Assembly: GCA_030549335.1 (NCBI GenBank)
Contig: CM060186.1
Span: 19,149,189-19,213,188 of the forward strand
Length of the DNA: 64,000 nucleotides
Reading direction: 5' to 3'
From: Pontederia crassipes
Lineage: Eukaryota; Streptophyta; Magnoliopsida; Commelinales; Pontederiaceae
Position numbers and translations under genes: made by a program. The notes under the pieces are model-generated. The model saw nothing but the letters and a program-made list of their open reading frames with translations, did not search any database and had not been told where the DNA came from. This document shows, piece after piece, positions 61,348-64,000 of the stretch. Position 1 is the first letter of the stretch. The number at the start of each line of letters is the position of its first letter.

Positions 61348-61835
61348 TGAGGTCAACCCCATATGAATGAGATTTATTTCAGAATTAGAAATAATCTAAA
61401 ATCTTTTGCATTTTAAGACATCTAAAATCTAAGATCTTCTGGTCATCCCCACCAAAAGTAGAACTAAAGGCAAAAAAAAATGCATAAACAAGGAAACACA
61501 AAAATAACTAGGAGTCTAGAAGCATAAGAGATCCAAGAGAACTAATGCACGAGCTTGGCGTCAAATGAGAGAAGGTGATTGAGTGAAAGTGGTGAGAGAG
61601 AGAAGAACGACTGCGACAATGAGGACGACAATCGATGACGATGGATCGATGAAAGCAGGAAGGGCAGCAAGCGAGCAAGGGAGAAGGCATAAGTCGCACA
61701 ACCATATAAAAAAACAACTAGCGACATGACTTCTTATGGGTGGTTTTGATCTGGTCTCTACTTCCAAAATCGTATGGCTCATGTAAAAGCATTTCACCTT
61801 AGAACGGATTTTAGGTGTTTCACCCCATTGAACCC
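61348..61835 (-). other. Putative terminus of another MULE-like element
   Basis: The segment ends ...CACCCCATTGAACCC at 61835, abutting a TA tract exactly as the right end of the MULE at 13683 does. On the minus strand it starts GGGTTCAATGGGGTG. The partner end was not found; the gypsy element may have split it. Confidence 0.3.
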
Positions 61836-61836
61836 T

Positions 61837-61850
<14 letters not shown>

Positions 61851-61900
<50 letters not shown>
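61851..61900. repeat. (AT)25 microsatellite
   Basis: Perfect AT dinucleotides about 50 bp long. Confidence 0.95.
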
Positions 61901-61903
<3 letters not shown>

Positions 61904-63150
61904 ATAACTTAGATAATATATACCGTGTGGTCAATTTATCTAATTGAACTTGTTGAGTGAGCTCCGTATGTTGTAATTGTCCGAGTGTTTTATTAAGTTG
62001 CCACTTCATTTGTATGTGATCATCCACCTATAAAGGAGGGTTAATGAACTATGTATGGAGCATTCCAAGAAACCTTGATTACTATTTCTACATGCACTGG
62101 CATTTTAAACAAGTTAAGGATATAATGTTTCTCCTACCATTGGTGTTGGTATGATGGGCCTACCACGTGTGCTGCTCCATCCGATTATGAACGGGCGTCG
62201 GATGAAGCGAACTGCACATCGCATGCCCTTTAGCTCTCTTGAGTGCGCATCTGTTTGCGATTCGTGCGCATGAGCTCACGGTTCGCTCGCAGATGGGCCG
62301 ATTTATTAGAGGTCCTAACTCTTCGCAATTCTAAAGAATGTGGCGCCTAACTGTGCCCTAGCTCCACTGCAGGAAAGACGCTCGACCTCCTCTGACTTTC
62401 CATCATCACTGCTCGAGTTTAAATGTGACGGTGAAGACGCTCGGCGATCCCCCTCACTTCTCTTCTCTACCGTGGTATGCCCTAGATTGCGATGATGATT
62501 TCTTTTTTTGGATTTGAGTTTTTGCTGAGGGTCTTGCTATTTTTTTGAGTTAATATCTTCTTGTCATTGGATCTTGCTGAACTCGACACCGCAGGAACGA
62601 CGCCGGCTCGAGGTTGCCTCACCATGCCCTAGTTTCACCGCAGGAACGAACAATGTCTCAGGAACGATGACACTGCCCTAGCTCCACATTCAGCGGAAGG
62701 ATCTCTATTTGTGTGGCATCTCTCTACCCACTTGGCGCTAGTGTTGTTTGTATATCTTCTACCTTATTCGTTAGTTTTTGTTTTCATCTTCTACCTTATC
62801 TATTGGTGATAAGTACTTAGTTTTATATCTTCTACATTATTGGCCCTCCTGTCCCTATTTTATGTTTTGGTTAGCTCATTATTTGAATACTTCGGCTAGT
62901 TAGGTGAACGATTATTTTGTCATTGGATGCACCTTGATGTTTTTGCATTTGATAGCTTTTACCTTAGGTGGATGCACCTTGCCTACCTTAGATATTATGT
63001 ATTAGGTCAATTTATGCATAGTTCATTCACCTTGCAATGAAATATTAAGCATCCACATTGAAGATGCAATGCAAAAATATGTTCTCATAATCCTTTTCTT
63101 TTTTTTGAGTTATGCTTTCCTCATAATCTTGTTCGTTTTAGTTGAAGGTT
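61901..63150. other. Spacer, possibly 5' region of the second MULE
   Basis: 62140-62700 is GC-richer with CCCTAGCTCCAC repeats (about 62357, 62617, 62677), resembling a transposon 5' leader. No ORF of note. Confidence 0.35.
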
Positions 63151-63179
63151 ATTTCATGGATATAATGTAAGAGATTACA

Positions 63180-64000
63180 ATTGAAAATGATTATATGGGA
63201 GAAGGAACTAGTGAGGGCTCAATGTTGAAAATATCCCAAAAGAAGAACATAATGTCATGCAGGTTTATTATGTCAAATCTTATGAAGTAACAAAGCCATA
63301 CGTGGGGATGATATTTGACAACGACGAGGAAGCATACAATTACTATAACATGTATGGAAAATTAGTTGATTTTTCTATTAGGAAGCAAGCTTCACATAAG
63401 TCCAAAGCTATGAAAAATGTGGTCAATATAATTTTTTTGTGTTCTAAAGAAGGACACAAAAGAGCAAGGCAAGGTATTGAAATAGAATTTAAACAAAGAA
63501 GAGAAGTAAGAGATGATTGTCTTGCTCATACATACATTGCTCTACGAAAATATGGAAAGTGGGAGATTAGAAAATTTGTGGAAGAATATAGTCATCCTTT
63601 AACAACTCCGTGAAGTTTTTACACTCTAAAAAAGAATTCAGGACTACTTTAAAAGAAGCTATTATTAATCTACGTGAGTTCGACATGAGTCCATCTAAAA
63701 TAGCTAGAGCTCTTAATATATCCGATGAACCACTCATCACAGCTCAAGAATGCATCGATCATTTGAGGAAAAAAAGAAAAATAAAGCAATTTTAATCATG
63801 AATGTCTTAACATCATATTTGTTTTTCAAAGTAAAATAAGCATTGACCGGAGTTGGATGGAGATGGCACTGTGTTTAATTTTTTTTGGGCTGATGGAAGG
63901 TCAAGGGATAGTTATTTAACATTTGGCAATGTTGTTGTATTTGATACAATATATCAAACAAATAACTTAAGAATGACATTTGCTCTTTTACTAGAATAAA
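63180..64000 (+). pseudogene. Second FAR1-type MULE transposase, 5' part, runs off window
   Basis: The FAR1 DNA-binding domain is open from 63257 to 63613 (PYVGMIFDNDEEAYNYYNMY; later LCSKEGHKRARQG and KWEIRKFVEEYSHPL). A frameshift at about 63610 leads into the linker (63610-63795). After a further break the MULE core starts near 63850 (FWADGRSRDSYLTFG, then VVFDTIYQTN). Here the first catalytic Asp is kept, unlike the copy at 9.8-12.1 kb. A stop (TAA at 63997-63999) closes the last frame. An acidic N-terminus (about 63187-63220) lies in another frame. The element continues to the right. Confidence 0.8.

Noticed and set aside
61561..61905. 114-codon minus ORF starting with Ile-Tyr repeats
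   Set aside because: The beginning is the (AT)n microsatellite; the rest has no recognised motif.

Overview
This window is nuclear DNA of a flowering plant. The evidence is two intact intron-containing plant genes (cytosolic ribosomal protein L34 and a subgroup-1 R2R3-MYB factor), AT-rich intergenic DNA, and dense, nested plant transposable elements: Ty3/gypsy, Ty1/copia, MULE/FAR1, CACTA, hAT-like and other MITEs. No species can be named from sequence alone. The GC-rich third MYB exon would suit a monocot but does not prove one. All splice sites and boundaries were read by eye.

Layout. 44-2200 (-) is a complete four-exon RPL34 gene with a promoter at 2290-2420. 2400-7550 is AT-rich decayed repeat DNA with a MITE (2724-3340) and an LTR-like end at 6565. 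7553-15160 is a ~925-bp tandem repeat whose TA-rich unit junction holds a 5.6-kb Mutator-like element (8097-13683) carrying a dead FAR1-type transposase (-). 16037-21745 is an old Ty3/gypsy copy (-) whose two ends both lie inside the LTR. 21746-27104 (-) is a non-coding-rich LTR element with an Asp-tRNA-type primer site and a coiled-coil ORF. 28-34 kb is mostly low-copy sequence with simple repeats, followed by the MYB gene (34590-35998, +) with three exons. 39.6-42.2 kb holds a degraded copia pol (-). 42290-44334 (-) is a small GAG-only LTR element with a duplicated leader and primer site.

45612-50316 is the most unusual arrangement: three almost identical ~791-bp tandem units, each ending in the first 131 bp of a CACTA transposon, the last continuing into the 2.46-kb non-autonomous CACTA element (47856-50316, TSD TTG). 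51946-61342 is a full-length Tekay/Del-like Ty3/gypsy chromovirus (+) with a perfect GAGGA target duplication. It is interrupted by a 0.6-kb GC-ended MITE in reverse transcriptase and has lost catalytic residues in RT and integrase. The window ends in the 5' part of a second FAR1/MULE transposase remnant (63180-64000, +).

Only RPL34 and the MYB gene look functional. Every transposase or polyprotein read here carries stops, frameshifts or active-site substitutions. The remaining open frames are mostly chance ORFs or shadows.
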